Shown piece after piece: positions 7,634 to 18,100 of a DNA stretch of 64,000 nucleotides. Under the pieces are notes generated by a model. It saw only the letters and a list, made by a program, of their open reading frames with translations, made no database searches and was not told where the DNA came from. The position numbers were made by a program, and so were the translations under genes. This DNA is from Chitinophagaceae bacterium (GTDB taxonomy: Bacteria > Bacteroidota > Bacteroidia > Chitinophagales > Chitinophagaceae). The stretch covers positions 1-64,000 of the forward strand of contig JADKAJ010000004.1 of NCBI GenBank assembly GCA_016719165.1, given 5' to 3'. How positions within the stretch are numbered: the first letter of the stretch is position 1; each line of letters starts with the position of its first letter.

Positions 7634-9535
7634 ATGTGCGGTATTACTGGATTTTTGGATTTTCAGAAGAGAACTTCCCTGTCAACACTCAGGGAGATGA
7701 CTGATGCTATGCATCACCGGGGTCCTGACGATGCTGGTTATGAAATATTCGAAAGTACAGATTTCACTATTGGTTTCGGCCAGCGCAGGTTATCGATACT
7801 TGATCTTTCTCCGTTAGGCCATCAGCCCATGCATTTCGGCGACCTGGTAGTGAATTTTAACGGGGAGATATATAATTTTAAAGAAATCAGGAAAGAACTT
7901 GAAGACAAAGGCTACTCGTTTAATTCCTGGTCAGATACCGAAGTAATTCTTAAAGGATATCATTGCTGGGGCCTGGATGTGCTTCAGAAATTTATTGGCA
8001 TGTTTGCCATTGCTTTATATGATAAGAGCAAGGAAAAAATATTCTTAATCAGGGACAGAGCCGGTATAAAACCGTTGTACTACTACCGTAAGGATGATTT
8101 ATTGCTTTTTGGTTCAGAGTTAAAGGCCTTGTACAAACACGAGAGATTTGAAAAGAAAATTGATGTCAATAGCCTGGCGCTTTTTCTGCAGTATAGTTAT
8201 ATACCCGGGCAGTATAGTATATTTCAAAACACAGCAAAGTTACTTCCTGGTCATATTCTGACCGTTGACCTGAAGTCTGGAAGCCAGGAGATAATAAAAT
8301 ATTGGGATGTTTTCGATTATTACAATAAACCTAAACTGGATTTATCAGACGCAGATGCTATCAGCGAAACAGATAAGTTATTAAAAAGTGCTTATGAGTA
8401 CAGAATGGTGGCAGATGTACCTGTTGGAATTTTTTTAAGCGGGGGGTATGATAGTTCAAGTGTGGCCGCACTTTTACAAACAGGTCGAACAGAGAAACTC
8501 AAGACGTTTACTATCGGGTTTCATGAAAATGAGTTCAATGAAGCTCCCGAGGCTAAAAAAATAGCTGCGTATCTTGGCACAGATCATACGGAATGGTACC
8601 TCACCGCCAAAGAGGCCGGGGAGGTATTGCCGTTGCTTCCTGAAATTTATGATGAGCCTTTTGCTGATAATTCCACTGTGCCTACAGTGTTGGTCAGTAA
8701 GCTGGCCCGTCAACAGGTAAAAGTTGCCCTTAGTGCAGATGGCGGTGATGAAATCTTTGGTGGGTATAATAAATTTAACCAGGCTGAAAAATTTACCACC
8801 AGCATGCCGGTTGCTTTGCAGACCATGCTGAGCGGTGCTATGTCATTGATCAACCCTTCTTATATTCCTTATTTTAATACGAAGTATAATTTTAGCACCC
8901 GGTATGAGAAAATGAAACTTATCTGGAGAAAGCATGATCCGGTACAGGCAGTAAAATATATTAGCCAGTATATCACTGAAAGTGATGTGGAATCATTTCT
9001 TGGGAAGCCATTTGAGAGGTATCACACTTCTTTTGATGATGGGGATAAACTGGTAAAGAATGACGGTGTTACAAACAGGCTGCTGGCTGTTGATTACAAG
9101 ACTTTTCTTGTAGATAATAACCTGGTAAAAGTTGACAGGGCCACTATGTCGGTAAGTTTAGAGGGACGGGAGCCAATGCTTGATCACAGGGTCGTTGAAT
9201 TTTTATCCAGGCTACCATCATCTTTTAAAATACGAAATGGGGTTAATAAGTGGTTATTAAAAGAAGTAGTTCATAAATATATCCCCAAAGAATTAATGGA
9301 AAGACCCAAGCGTCCGTTTATTGCACCATTAATGGTTTGGTTTCGGGACGATTTGAAAGAGCAACTGCGGTATTATCTGAGCGAAGAAAGTCTTTCGAAA
9401 TCAGGGGTGTTTGATCATAAACCTATTGTCAGATTACGGGATGAATACCTGGCCGGGAAAAAAGTTAATTATCAGAAATTATGGCAGGTGCTTATATTTC
9501 AACTGTGGTATGACAAGTGGATGGAAAAATTATAA
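7634..9535 (+). CDS. asnB: Asparagine synthase (glutamine-hydrolysing)-type amidotransferase
   Basis: 633 residues, normal AsnB length. It starts MCGITGFLDF, so Cys2 is the glutaminase nucleophile. HHRGPDDAG and NFNGEIYN belong to the Ntn glutaminase domain; FLSGGYDSSSVAALL is the ATP pyrophosphatase loop of the synthetase domain, with SADGGDEIFGGY downstream. It could make asparagine, but its position inside an EPS operon fits enzymes that amidate uronic acid residues of polysaccharides (WbpS-like). The choice is inference. It overlaps no neighbour; the epimerase starts 20 bases later. Confidence 0.88.
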   Translation: MCGITGFLDFQKRTSLSTLREMTDAMHHRGPDDAGYEIFESTDFTIGFGQRRLSILDLSPLGHQPMHFGDLVVNFNGEIYNFKEIRKELEDKGYSFNSWSDTEVILKGYHCWGLDVLQKFIGMFAIALYDKSKEKIFLIRDRAGIKPLYYYRKDDLLLFGSELKALYKHERFEKKIDVNSLALFLQYSYIPGQYSIFQNTAKLLPGHILTVDLKSGSQEIIKYWDVFDYYNKPKLDLSDADAISETDKLLKSAYEYRMVADVPVGIFLSGGYDSSSVAALLQTGRTEKLKTFTIGFHENEFNEAPEAKKIAAYLGTDHTEWYLTAKEAGEVLPLLPEIYDEPFADNSTVPTVLVSKLARQQVKVALSADGGDEIFGGYNKFNQAEKFTTSMPVALQTMLSGAMSLINPSYIPYFNTKYNFSTRYEKMKLIWRKHDPVQAVKYISQYITESDVESFLGKPFERYHTSFDDGDKLVKNDGVTNRLLAVDYKTFLVDNNLVKVDRATMSVSLEGREPMLDHRVVEFLSRLPSSFKIRNGVNKWLLKEVVHKYIPKELMERPKRPFIAPLMVWFRDDLKEQLRYYLSEESLSKSGVFDHKPIVRLRDEYLAGKKVNYQKLWQVLIFQLWYDKWMEKL

Positions 9536-9555
9536 TTCATTTAAAAAGTAAGAAT

Positions 9556-10569
9556 ATGAAAAAAAATGTACTGGTAACTGGCGGCGCAGGTTTTATTGGC
9601 TCGCATGTGGTACGTCATTGTATGGAAATGGGCTTTGAAGTAGTTGTACTTGATGATTTAAGTGGTGGATTTGAAGATCATATCCCGGAAGGTGCAAGTT
9701 TTGTTCAGGGCAGTGTTACTGACCATGAACTGGTTACAAAATTATTCAACCAGTACAAGTTTGAATATGTTTATCACCTCGCAGCATATGCTGCTGAAGG
9801 GCTCTCACATTTTATTCGTCGCTTTAATTATAATACCAACCTGGTAGGAAGCATCAATCTTATTAATGAGTCGGTGAAGCATAAGGTAAAATGCTTTGTG
9901 TTTACTTCTTCCATTGCGGTTTATGGTAAAGGGCAGTTGCCGATGAGTGAAGATATGACCCCAGAACCTGAAGACCCGTATGGTGTTTCTAAATATGCAG
10001 TGGAACTGGACCTCCGGTCTGCCCATGAAATGTTTGGGCTTAATTATGTTGTTTTCCGTCCTCACAATGTCTATGGTGAGAATCAGAACATCGGTGACAA
10101 ATACAGGAATGTGATTGGCATATTTATGAACCAGATCATGCAGGGAAAACAGCTGACTATTTTCGGCGATGGGACACAAACAAGGGCTTTCAGCTATATT
10201 GATGATGTGGCCATTCCCATTGCTAAATCGGTTGAAATACCGGCAGCATATAACCAGGTTTTTAATGTTGGTGCCGATAAGCCGTATGCGGTGAATGAGT
10301 TGGCTAAGGTTGTATGTAACGAATTTGGTGTTTCTCCTGATATAAATTATTTAAATGCACGAAACGAGGTTTTGCACGCCTATTCTGATCATTCAAAAGC
10401 TCAAAAAGTATTTGGTGAACCCACTGGAATCGACCTGGCAGAAGGGATCGCCAGGATGGCAGCCTGGGCAAGAAAAGTTGGTGCCAGGCAAAGCCAGGAG
10501 TTTGGTCAGATAGAAATAACTGAAAAGCTTCCTGATGGATGGGCAATCGGCAAATCCGTTACTGTTTAA
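9556..10569 (+). CDS. NAD-dependent nucleotide-sugar epimerase/dehydratase (GalE-like, SDR)
   Basis: 337 residues using the ATG at 9556. An in-frame ATG at 9517 would add 13 residues inside asnB, but the 9556 start puts KKNVLVTGGAGFIGSHV (NAD-binding Rossmann motif) at the N-terminus, as in the family. VFTSSIAVYG and PYGVSKYAVE give the Ser and the YxxxK catalytic pair; FRPHNVYGE and FNVGADKPY follow. It likely supplies an epimerised UDP-sugar for the EPS repeat unit in the cytoplasm. The exact substrate cannot be called. Confidence 0.88.
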   Translation: MKKNVLVTGGAGFIGSHVVRHCMEMGFEVVVLDDLSGGFEDHIPEGASFVQGSVTDHELVTKLFNQYKFEYVYHLAAYAAEGLSHFIRRFNYNTNLVGSINLINESVKHKVKCFVFTSSIAVYGKGQLPMSEDMTPEPEDPYGVSKYAVELDLRSAHEMFGLNYVVFRPHNVYGENQNIGDKYRNVIGIFMNQIMQGKQLTIFGDGTQTRAFSYIDDVAIPIAKSVEIPAAYNQVFNVGADKPYAVNELAKVVCNEFGVSPDINYLNARNEVLHAYSDHSKAQKVFGEPTGIDLAEGIARMAAWARKVGARQSQEFGQIEITEKLPDGWAIGKSVTV

Positions 10570-10589
10570 TTTGTACTTGTATACTAAAT

Positions 10590-11735
10590 ATGACAAGGAA
10601 AATTAAAGTTTTGGAGTGTATCCGGCAGGGACAGATAGGTGGCGGCGAGTCACATTTATTGAGCCTCGTTCAGAACCTAAATCGTTCAGAATTTGAACCA
10701 ATTGTTCTTTCATTTACGGATGGACCTATGATTGGGAAACTTCGGGAAATGGATGTTAATGCGCAGATCATCCATACTGAAAAACCATTTAACATTGGTA
10801 AATGGGGACAGGTTAAGCAATTTATAAGAAGTAACAATGTGGATATTATTCATGCGCATGGTACAAGGGCTAATTCAAATATTATTTGGGCTGCCCGTTC
10901 GTTGGGTATTCCTGTAATCTATACTATTCACGGATGGTCATTTCACCAGGATCAAAATTGGCTGGTTAAGAATATCCGGATCATGGGGGAGAAATATCTT
11001 ACAAACAAGTCAGATCTGAATATTTCAGTTTCTGCTTCTAACCAGCAATCAGGAAAAAAATTTATCAGTTCTTTTAAATCAGTTGTTGTTAATAATGGAA
11101 TTGATCAGCAGAAATTTGACCCGAACAGGCAATATCGTGATATTAGACAGGAATTAAATATTCCAAAGGATAAGATACTGGTATTATTTGTTGCAAGATT
11201 TACATCGCACAAGCAACCCATAAGTTTGATCAAAGCTTTCCAAAAGGCAGTAGAGTCCAACCCGGATATGCATTTGTTAATGGTGGGGGAAGGAGATGAA
11301 AGGCTGGCTGCAGAAAAAATTATCCGGGAAAGCCGGTTAGAAAATAAAATAACATTACAACCGTTCAGGCAAGATGTGCCGGATTTGTTAGCGGCTGCTG
11401 ATATTTTTGTTCTGCCGTCTTTGTGGGAAGGGTTACCGATTGGGTTATTAGAGGCCATGGCAATGGGTAAAGCTGTAATTGCTTCGGAAGTGGATGGTAC
11501 GGTTGAAATAGTACAGCATAATAAGAACGGGTTCTTAATAAAAACAATTGATCTGGTAAATGAACTGGCCCGGTCTTTACTACTACTTAGCCAGGACGCA
11601 CCGCTCAGGGATTCATTTGGCAGGGAAGCAATAAAGACGGTTAAAGACAGGTTTAATGCTTCTGTAATGACAAGGGAGATAGAAAAAATATATACAACTC
11701 TTTATACTAAACAGATTGAAAAAAATAAAAACTGA
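10590..11735 (+). CDS. Glycosyltransferase family 4
   Basis: 381 residues from the ATG at 10590; an upstream in-frame start lies within the epimerase gene. A GT-B fold is indicated by RQGQIGGGESHLLSLV near the N-terminus, HAHGTRAN, VNNGIDQQKFDP, ILVLFVARF at the start of the second domain, and FVLPSLWEGLPIGLLEAMAMG as the donor-binding EX7E region. It should transfer a nucleotide-activated sugar to the growing lipid-linked glycan with retention of configuration. It is tightly packed with the methyltransferase 5 bases downstream. Confidence 0.9.
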   Translation: MTRKIKVLECIRQGQIGGGESHLLSLVQNLNRSEFEPIVLSFTDGPMIGKLREMDVNAQIIHTEKPFNIGKWGQVKQFIRSNNVDIIHAHGTRANSNIIWAARSLGIPVIYTIHGWSFHQDQNWLVKNIRIMGEKYLTNKSDLNISVSASNQQSGKKFISSFKSVVVNNGIDQQKFDPNRQYRDIRQELNIPKDKILVLFVARFTSHKQPISLIKAFQKAVESNPDMHLLMVGEGDERLAAEKIIRESRLENKITLQPFRQDVPDLLAAADIFVLPSLWEGLPIGLLEAMAMGKAVIASEVDGTVEIVQHNKNGFLIKTIDLVNELARSLLLLSQDAPLRDSFGREAIKTVKDRFNASVMTREIEKIYTTLYTKQIEKNKN

Positions 11736-11740
11736 TCCTT

Positions 11741-12490
11741 GTGGAATTTGAAAGAATTGCTGATATAAAAAGATTGAACTTTATTACTGATACGCTTAAA
11801 GCCAGGCTTCCTGAAGGTGCTGAAGTATTGGATGTAGGTTGTGGTAATGGCGTTATTTCAAGAAGCCTGGGTGAATACGGGTTTAGGGTAAGAGGTGTTG
11901 ATGTTAGCGAGAAAACAATTGAAAAGGCAAAGTCGCTGAATAAGTTTCCACATGTCAGGTTTGAAGTGAAAAGTGCAGAGGAACTTGTTGCTGATGGCAG
12001 CAGGTACCATGCAGTAATATGCAGTGAAGTATTGGAACATTTAAATGATCCGGGAAAACTTTTAAAAGTTCTTCATCAGTTGTTATATGAGGATGGGATA
12101 TTAATTGTAACTGTACCAAACGGAAAAGGGCCACGGGAATTATTTGTGACCAGGCCTGTCATCGCTTTGCAGAGAAAAAACAACTGGATGTGGAAGGTTG
12201 TTAAAAAAATGAAAGTACTATTTGGGTACAAAGGCACAACTAAGCAAAGTGATGCTGATGACCTGACTCATATTCAGTTTTTTACTCAAAAAAAATTAAC
12301 AGAGCTCGCAACTTTGAACCGGTTTAAAATTGTCCGGTTTGGGAAAACAAATTTTATTGAGGATGTTTTCCCTTTCTCTTTTTTTACAAAAAGAATTAAA
12401 GGATTGCAAAAATTGGATTGTGCAGTTGCTGAAAAACTACCCTACCATTTTACTGGAGGTTTTGTAACTGTCTGGGAAAAGAATAAATAA
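11741..12490 (+). CDS. Class I SAM-dependent methyltransferase
   Basis: 249 residues, GTG start at 11741. Motif I is EVLDVGCGNGVISRSL, motif II region GVDVSEKTIEKAK, then VICSEVLEHLNDP and ILIVTVPNG, a UbiG/BioC-like SAM-binding Rossmann fold. The C-terminal third carries basic patches and an FFTQKKLTELA helix. Within an EPS operon the likely job is methylating a sugar of the repeat unit; the acceptor is unknown. Confidence 0.85.
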   Translation: MEFERIADIKRLNFITDTLKARLPEGAEVLDVGCGNGVISRSLGEYGFRVRGVDVSEKTIEKAKSLNKFPHVRFEVKSAEELVADGSRYHAVICSEVLEHLNDPGKLLKVLHQLLYEDGILIVTVPNGKGPRELFVTRPVIALQRKNNWMWKVVKKMKVLFGYKGTTKQSDADDLTHIQFFTQKKLTELATLNRFKIVRFGKTNFIEDVFPFSFFTKRIKGLQKLDCAVAEKLPYHFTGGFVTVWEKNK

Positions 12491-12497
12491 ATTGCCA

Positions 12498-13715
12498 ATG
12501 GATATCACCTATAAAATATTGATAGTGATATTCGTCCTTTTGCAGGGAATTCTGGCGATTTATCTGCTAATCCCTTTTTTTTTATTGCTATTGCATTTTA
12601 TCCGGGTAAGGGGAAAAGGATTTGCTAAAAAAAAATACCCGGTTGTAAGTAATCATAATTTTGATTTTGCAGCTATAGTTACTGCGCACCAGGATATCAG
12701 ATTTATTCCACCACTGGTTGACTCTTTCAGTAAGCAATCTTATGCTGAGTTCATTGTTTATATTGTAGCAGATGATTGCGACACTTCAACACTTAAGTTT
12801 AATGACGAACGGGTCAGAATTATTAAACCCGAAAATGCATTGCATGCAAAAATAAAATCTATCAGGTATGCTGTTGATCAATTTGTCAGAGAACATGATG
12901 TAATTGTGGTATTTGACTCAGATAACCTGGTGCATCCGGATTATTTAAGCAACCTGAATGATTACTTTCAGCGGGGATTCACTGCTGTACAAACCCATAT
13001 GCTTTCAAAAAATACGGATACAGTTTATGCAAAACTTGATTCTATCGGGCATATCTATAATACATTCATTGAGCGGCAGGCAAGGATGGAGTTAGGCCTG
13101 TCATCCTGTATATTGGGATTAGGCATTGCTATCGAAACTAAACTATACCGGAAGGTAATGTATACGGACTCCCTGGGTGGGTTTGATAAAAAGCTGCAGG
13201 CACATATTGTGAGCTCAATACCACAATTGGCATTTGCGGAAGAAGCAATCGTATATGATGAGAAAGTAGATGATGGAAAAACACTTGAAAAACAACGCAC
13301 CCGCTGGATCTATACTTACTTTAAATATTTTCCGGATAATTGGAAACTTTTTATTACCGGGATAAAGAAGTTCAATTTTAATCTAGTTTTCTTTGGCTTC
13401 AATACCTTGCGTCCCCCTTTGTTTATTACAGTGGGTTCAGCCTTGGTTTGTTTGCTCATTAATTTGTTCATCAATCCGCTTATTTCGTTGGTGTGGGCTG
13501 GTGTTCTTCTGTTGTTTATATCAGCATTTATTCTGATTGTTCTCACGCAGAGTCATCAAAAGGGAATGGGGAAAGCCCTTTTATATATTCCTAAAATTAT
13601 AATAAGACAGGTAGGTGCCCTGCTAAAATTAAAAAAAGCAGGAAAGGAATTTTTGAAAACAGAACATGTTAAAGTAATATATATTGATGAGTTGCTGAAA
13701 AATGAAACTGTCTAA
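12498..13715 (+). CDS. Membrane glycosyltransferase family 2 (processive type)
   Basis: 405 residues from the ATG at 12498 (a TTG at 12492 is also in frame). An N-terminal membrane helix (about residues 8-35) is followed by a GT-A domain with FAAIVTAHQD, YIVADDCD, VVFDSDNLVHPDYL and the acceptor-site QRTRWIY motif. Two or more hydrophobic helices follow (about residues 290-355). The D, DxD and QxxRW set is that of cellulose-synthase/NodC-like enzymes, though it may add a single sugar here. Its last 14 bases overlap the deacetylase gene, suggesting translational coupling. Confidence 0.85.
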   Translation: MDITYKILIVIFVLLQGILAIYLLIPFFLLLLHFIRVRGKGFAKKKYPVVSNHNFDFAAIVTAHQDIRFIPPLVDSFSKQSYAEFIVYIVADDCDTSTLKFNDERVRIIKPENALHAKIKSIRYAVDQFVREHDVIVVFDSDNLVHPDYLSNLNDYFQRGFTAVQTHMLSKNTDTVYAKLDSIGHIYNTFIERQARMELGLSSCILGLGIAIETKLYRKVMYTDSLGGFDKKLQAHIVSSIPQLAFAEEAIVYDEKVDDGKTLEKQRTRWIYTYFKYFPDNWKLFITGIKKFNFNLVFFGFNTLRPPLFITVGSALVCLLINLFINPLISLVWAGVLLLFISAFILIVLTQSHQKGMGKALLYIPKIIIRQVGALLKLKKAGKEFLKTEHVKVIYIDELLKNETV

Positions 13716-14727
13716 GAAAATATATTATGCGGCAAGTGCTCTTTTGCCATTGCCCTTACTGAAGCAAGTAGCTTCTCCGGGTACTATTTTTCCTTACCAT
13801 CATTTAATTTCAGATAAGGAGGTATTGCATGTAAAACATCTTTACTCCTACAAAAATATCCGGCAATTCGGCAACGATCTTGACTATTTGCTAAAACAAT
13901 TTAATCCCATTTCTGTGGAAGAATTGGTGAATTGTATCAATACCGGAAGTCCCCTTCCAAAGAATTCATTTCTTTTGACTTTTGATGATGGATTCAGGGA
14001 GGTTTATGATTTTGTTGCACCGGTTCTTTCTGCAAAAGGGGTTCCGGCTATTTTTTTTATTAATCCTGCTTTTTTGGATAACCGGGAGTTATTCTACAGG
14101 TGTAAAATCAGCCTTATAATTGAAGAGATACTGAAAAAGGGAAGTGATAAAAATGTTCTTGGGGAATGTGGGAAAATTATGGGGGACAAGTTTAAATCGC
14201 ATGAAGCTTTAATCTCTTCGGTAAAATGTATCACCAATCTCGGCAAGGGAGTATTAGAAGAACTGGCACCGGTCTTTAATTTATCATTTTCTGAATACCT
14301 TGAAAAAGAAAGGCCTTTTCTCACATCTCAACAGGTGTTTGAATTAAGTAATAAGGGTTTTTCAATCGGAGCTCATAGTTGGGATCATCCCTATTATAAA
14401 TTAATACCGGAGAAGGAGAGAATTACTCAGACAGTAAGTTCTGTTGAATTTGTGGCCAAAAATTTTTCACAGCGGTTAAACTTATTTTCTTTTCCCCATT
14501 CAGATAGCGAACTTGATCAATCATTTTTTGATCAGTTGAAATCAACCGGTGCTACAGATCTTTTGTTTGGAACTCAAAATCAAAAAAATGAGTTTTCTAA
14601 CAGGGTAATTCACAGATTCAATGCCGAAAATCCTTTGATATCCTTGAATAAGCAGGTAAAAGGGTTATTATTTTTAATGAGTATGCGAAAGTTTTTAAGA
14701 AAGGATATTGTTTCAAGGGGGAGCTAA
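13702..14727 (+). CDS. Polysaccharide deacetylase family protein (NodB homology)
   Basis: 341 residues. FLLTFDDGFREVYDF holds the catalytic and metal-binding Asp pair, IGAHSWDHPYY the HxxxH metal ligands, and LFSFPHSDSE the later conserved motif, so the carbohydrate esterase family 4 core looks intact. It would remove N- or O-acetyl groups from the EPS chain. No clear signal peptide is seen, although the N-terminus (AASALLPLPLLK) is mildly hydrophobic. It is the last gene of the operon and overlaps the membrane GT2 gene. Confidence 0.85.
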   Translation: MKLSKKIYYAASALLPLPLLKQVASPGTIFPYHHLISDKEVLHVKHLYSYKNIRQFGNDLDYLLKQFNPISVEELVNCINTGSPLPKNSFLLTFDDGFREVYDFVAPVLSAKGVPAIFFINPAFLDNRELFYRCKISLIIEEILKKGSDKNVLGECGKIMGDKFKSHEALISSVKCITNLGKGVLEELAPVFNLSFSEYLEKERPFLTSQQVFELSNKGFSIGAHSWDHPYYKLIPEKERITQTVSSVEFVAKNFSQRLNLFSFPHSDSELDQSFFDQLKSTGATDLLFGTQNQKNEFSNRVIHRFNAENPLISLNKQVKGLLFLMSMRKFLRKDIVSRGS

Positions 14728-15182
14728 TTTCCTTTTTTACCATGTTTATATACTCACAAAATGTATTGGTAGGGAATCATAAAATGTATATTTTCTGGCA
14801 TGAAAAGTTCAATAATATTTCCCTGTTATATTGCCTGCTTTTCTCATTGATTAAGTGATTAATATTCAATACTATACAGCTTATATAAAAAATTCTTTTT
14901 TTTCTTTAAAAAAACTTGCCAACTTAAATAAAAATGTCAGAAAAATGAGTTTAATTTGTGTGTGATTATGAGTTCATTGTAATCACTCCTTCCTGTCCTC
15001 CCTTGAGATAACCACCTTATTTCCTATCATCCTTCTGAATTTCCTCTGTTAAAAAGGTTTCGGCTATTATTTATTAGCATTCCTGAATTCCAGGTTCATT
15101 TATCCTTATAAAAAACTGTTTTAGTAGCAATTGTTTAATCAGAAAAGCAGTCATTATAACCTTATAAACTCTAGCCTCGATT
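14728..15182. other. Intergenic region before giant esterase gene
   Basis: 455 bases with no supported gene. It contains AAAAAAACTTGCC at 14908-14920, the inverted copy of the block at 4818-4830, and a pyrimidine-rich tract at about 14984-15050. It must hold the promoter of the gene at 15183, but no clean -33/-7 pair was found. No hairpin terminator for the upstream operon was recognised. Confidence 0.4.
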
Positions 15183-18100
15183 ATGAAAACTAACAGCAGA
15201 ACTATTAGTTCCTTCTTTATTGCTTTGGCATTATTTCTTAGTCAAGTTACAAATGCCCAAAGTGTAATGGATCCATCCGACCCAATAGTTATATACAATT
15301 CATCGTCACCTCCAACCCAGCCAGCTTGGGGACAAATTGGAAAATGGGTAAAAACAAATAGATTGAGTTGGAATACGAGTTCCTTTAAAGCCTATATATA
15401 TAAAGGTTTTGCGTTTCGTTTGAAATTTCCTAAAACTTATGATCATACAGCTAACGATGGGAAAAAATATCCTATGATGATATTCTTTCATGGACTTGGT
15501 GAAAGAGGTACAATCTATGATAACGAATTTTCTCTTTTACATGGTGGGCAGCAATTCCGCGATAAAGTTGATAATGGTACATACGATGGCTTTGTATTTG
15601 TAATGCAAACACAAAATGGTTATTGGGGCACGCCGGCTTATGATGTTATAAAAGAGATTATCGATTACATGGTAATTAATAATAAGTTGGATCCTTTTCG
15701 AGTTGTAGATAATGGGCTATCTGCCGGTGGAGCAGGAACTTGGGAGATGTTAATAGAAAACCCAACCTATATTGCTGGGGCTTTGCCTATGTCATCCTGC
15801 TGTATCTGCTATAATAATGCAACTACTATTAATAAAATAAAATATACTCCTATATGGATTTTTCAAGGGGGCTTAGATCCTTCCCCTGACCCATATACAA
15901 CAGAAGTTGTAAGAGATGCAATTCTAAATGCAGGTGGCAATTTTAAGTATACTTTATATCCTAATTTGGCACATGGTACATGGAATACGGTTTGGACTGA
16001 ACCTGATTTTTATCCATTTGCTTTAAGAGCTTATTCTTCTAACCCCTGGACACTTTATGGTAGAACGGAATTTTGCCCGGGTGATCCTATAAATGTTACA
16101 ATAGGTCTTGCAGCCGGTTTTAACCAATGTGACTGGAAGAAAGATGGTGTTTTGATTCCTGGTGCAACGACAAACACCATACAGGTAACTGGTGCAAGTG
16201 CAATTGGCGTTTATAGCGCCAGGGTGAGGCGGGGAACCTTTTGGTCTGACTGGTCCCGCACACCAGTGGAAATTAAAATTAAAGCTCCGACCGTTCCGCC
16301 CACAATCTCTATAGCAGGTCTTATGAGTAAAGTTATTCCTGCTTTGGATGGCAATAACGGAGTTACTTTACAAGTTCCAACTGGCTATACATCTTATTTA
16401 TGGCAAAAAGAAGGCAGTAGTGCTACGATTGGTACAACAAATACGCTGAATGCTACTACACCGGGTAGTTATAAGGTTAGAGTAACAGAACAGTTTGGTT
16501 GTTCCACTGAATTCTCAACTCTATTTGGAGTTGTTGATGCCAATGGTCCCAATAAGCCGGACCCTGCTATTAATCTTATTATTACTACTTTATCAAAAAC
16601 ATCTTTGCGTCTTGATTGGAGTGATAACCCGGCACCACAGTACAACGAAACGAATTTTGAGGTATATCGTGCCAGCCAGGCGGGCGGACCTTATACTTTA
16701 TTGGCCATATTGAATGCTGATGTATTAACTTATACCTCAACAGGGTTAAATGCCAATACCAAATATTTTTATAAAGTAAGAGCGGTGAACAATACCGGTG
16801 CTGCAGCAGCTTCCAACGAAGCCAATGGCACAACAGCTGCCGATACACAAGCCCCGACCGCACCAACTAATCTCGCTATTGCAGGCACTACCAGGAGTTC
16901 AATATCACTTAGCTGGACCGCTGCCACTGATGATGTGGGTGTAACCAAGTACGACGTATATGTAAATGGAGTAAAAGCTTATGTTACAACACAAACTCAG
17001 TTTACTGTTTACAATCTGCAGTTTAGTCAAACGTATAATTTTTCAGTCAAAGCAAGAGATTTTGCTGAAAATGTATCTCCCTTTAGTAACCAGGTTACCG
17101 GGCAAGCTTTATTAATGGGTCTGCCGTATAAATATTACACTTTTACCGGAACCTGGAATAATCTGCCCAATTTTACAACACTAACACCTGTTTCAACCGG
17201 TGTAATGCCAAATATTGCATTAACACCCAGAACGCAAAATGATAATTTTGCATTCCTGTGGGAGGGAAATATTAATATTCCTGTTACGGGTACTTATTAT
17301 TTCAGAACAAATTCAGATGATGGTAGCAGATTATGGCTCGGACCATTAAACGGAAGTACTTCTCCATATAGTTTTAGTGGTACACCAATTGTAAATAATG
17401 ACGGTTTGCATGGTACCCAGGATAGAACATCAGTTGCCTTGTCTTTAACCGCCGGCGTTTATCCTATTGCTATCGCCTTTTATGAGCAGGGTGGAGGAGA
17501 GTCAATGACTGTTAGATGGAGAACTCCATTAAGCGGTACCAACTACGATCTTATTCCAAACAATGCTTTTGCGGATGCACCAATTGTGCTTGGAGGTCCA
17601 CCTGCAGCACCATCCGGACTATTGGCTACTGCCATTTCATTTAATCAAATTAATCTGAGCTGGGCTGATAACAGTACTGATGAAACAGGCTTTGAAATAT
17701 GGCGTTCCACCAGCATTAATTCAGGATTTTCTACCGTAGGTTTGGCTCCTGCAAATGCGACATCTTACAGCGATCTGAATTTAAGCCCCAATACAACCTA
17801 TTACTACCAGATAAGGGCGATTGGTCAATATGGTGAATCGCCGTTGGTTGGAAATGTAAATGTGGTACAGGCAAACTGGAAGTTCAATAATAATTACACT
17901 GATGCCAGTGGAAATAATAGAACTTTAAATGCTAATAATACACCCACTTTTAGTACAGATAGACAAGAAGGAACTCATTCAGTTGATTTGAATGGTACCG
18001 ATGAGGATTTAACAGTAAATACCGGCACCGGGGATTATTTGCGTGGAGGATATAACCGCAAAACTGTTGCTTTTTGGTTAAGGGCTGATAATACAAGTAA

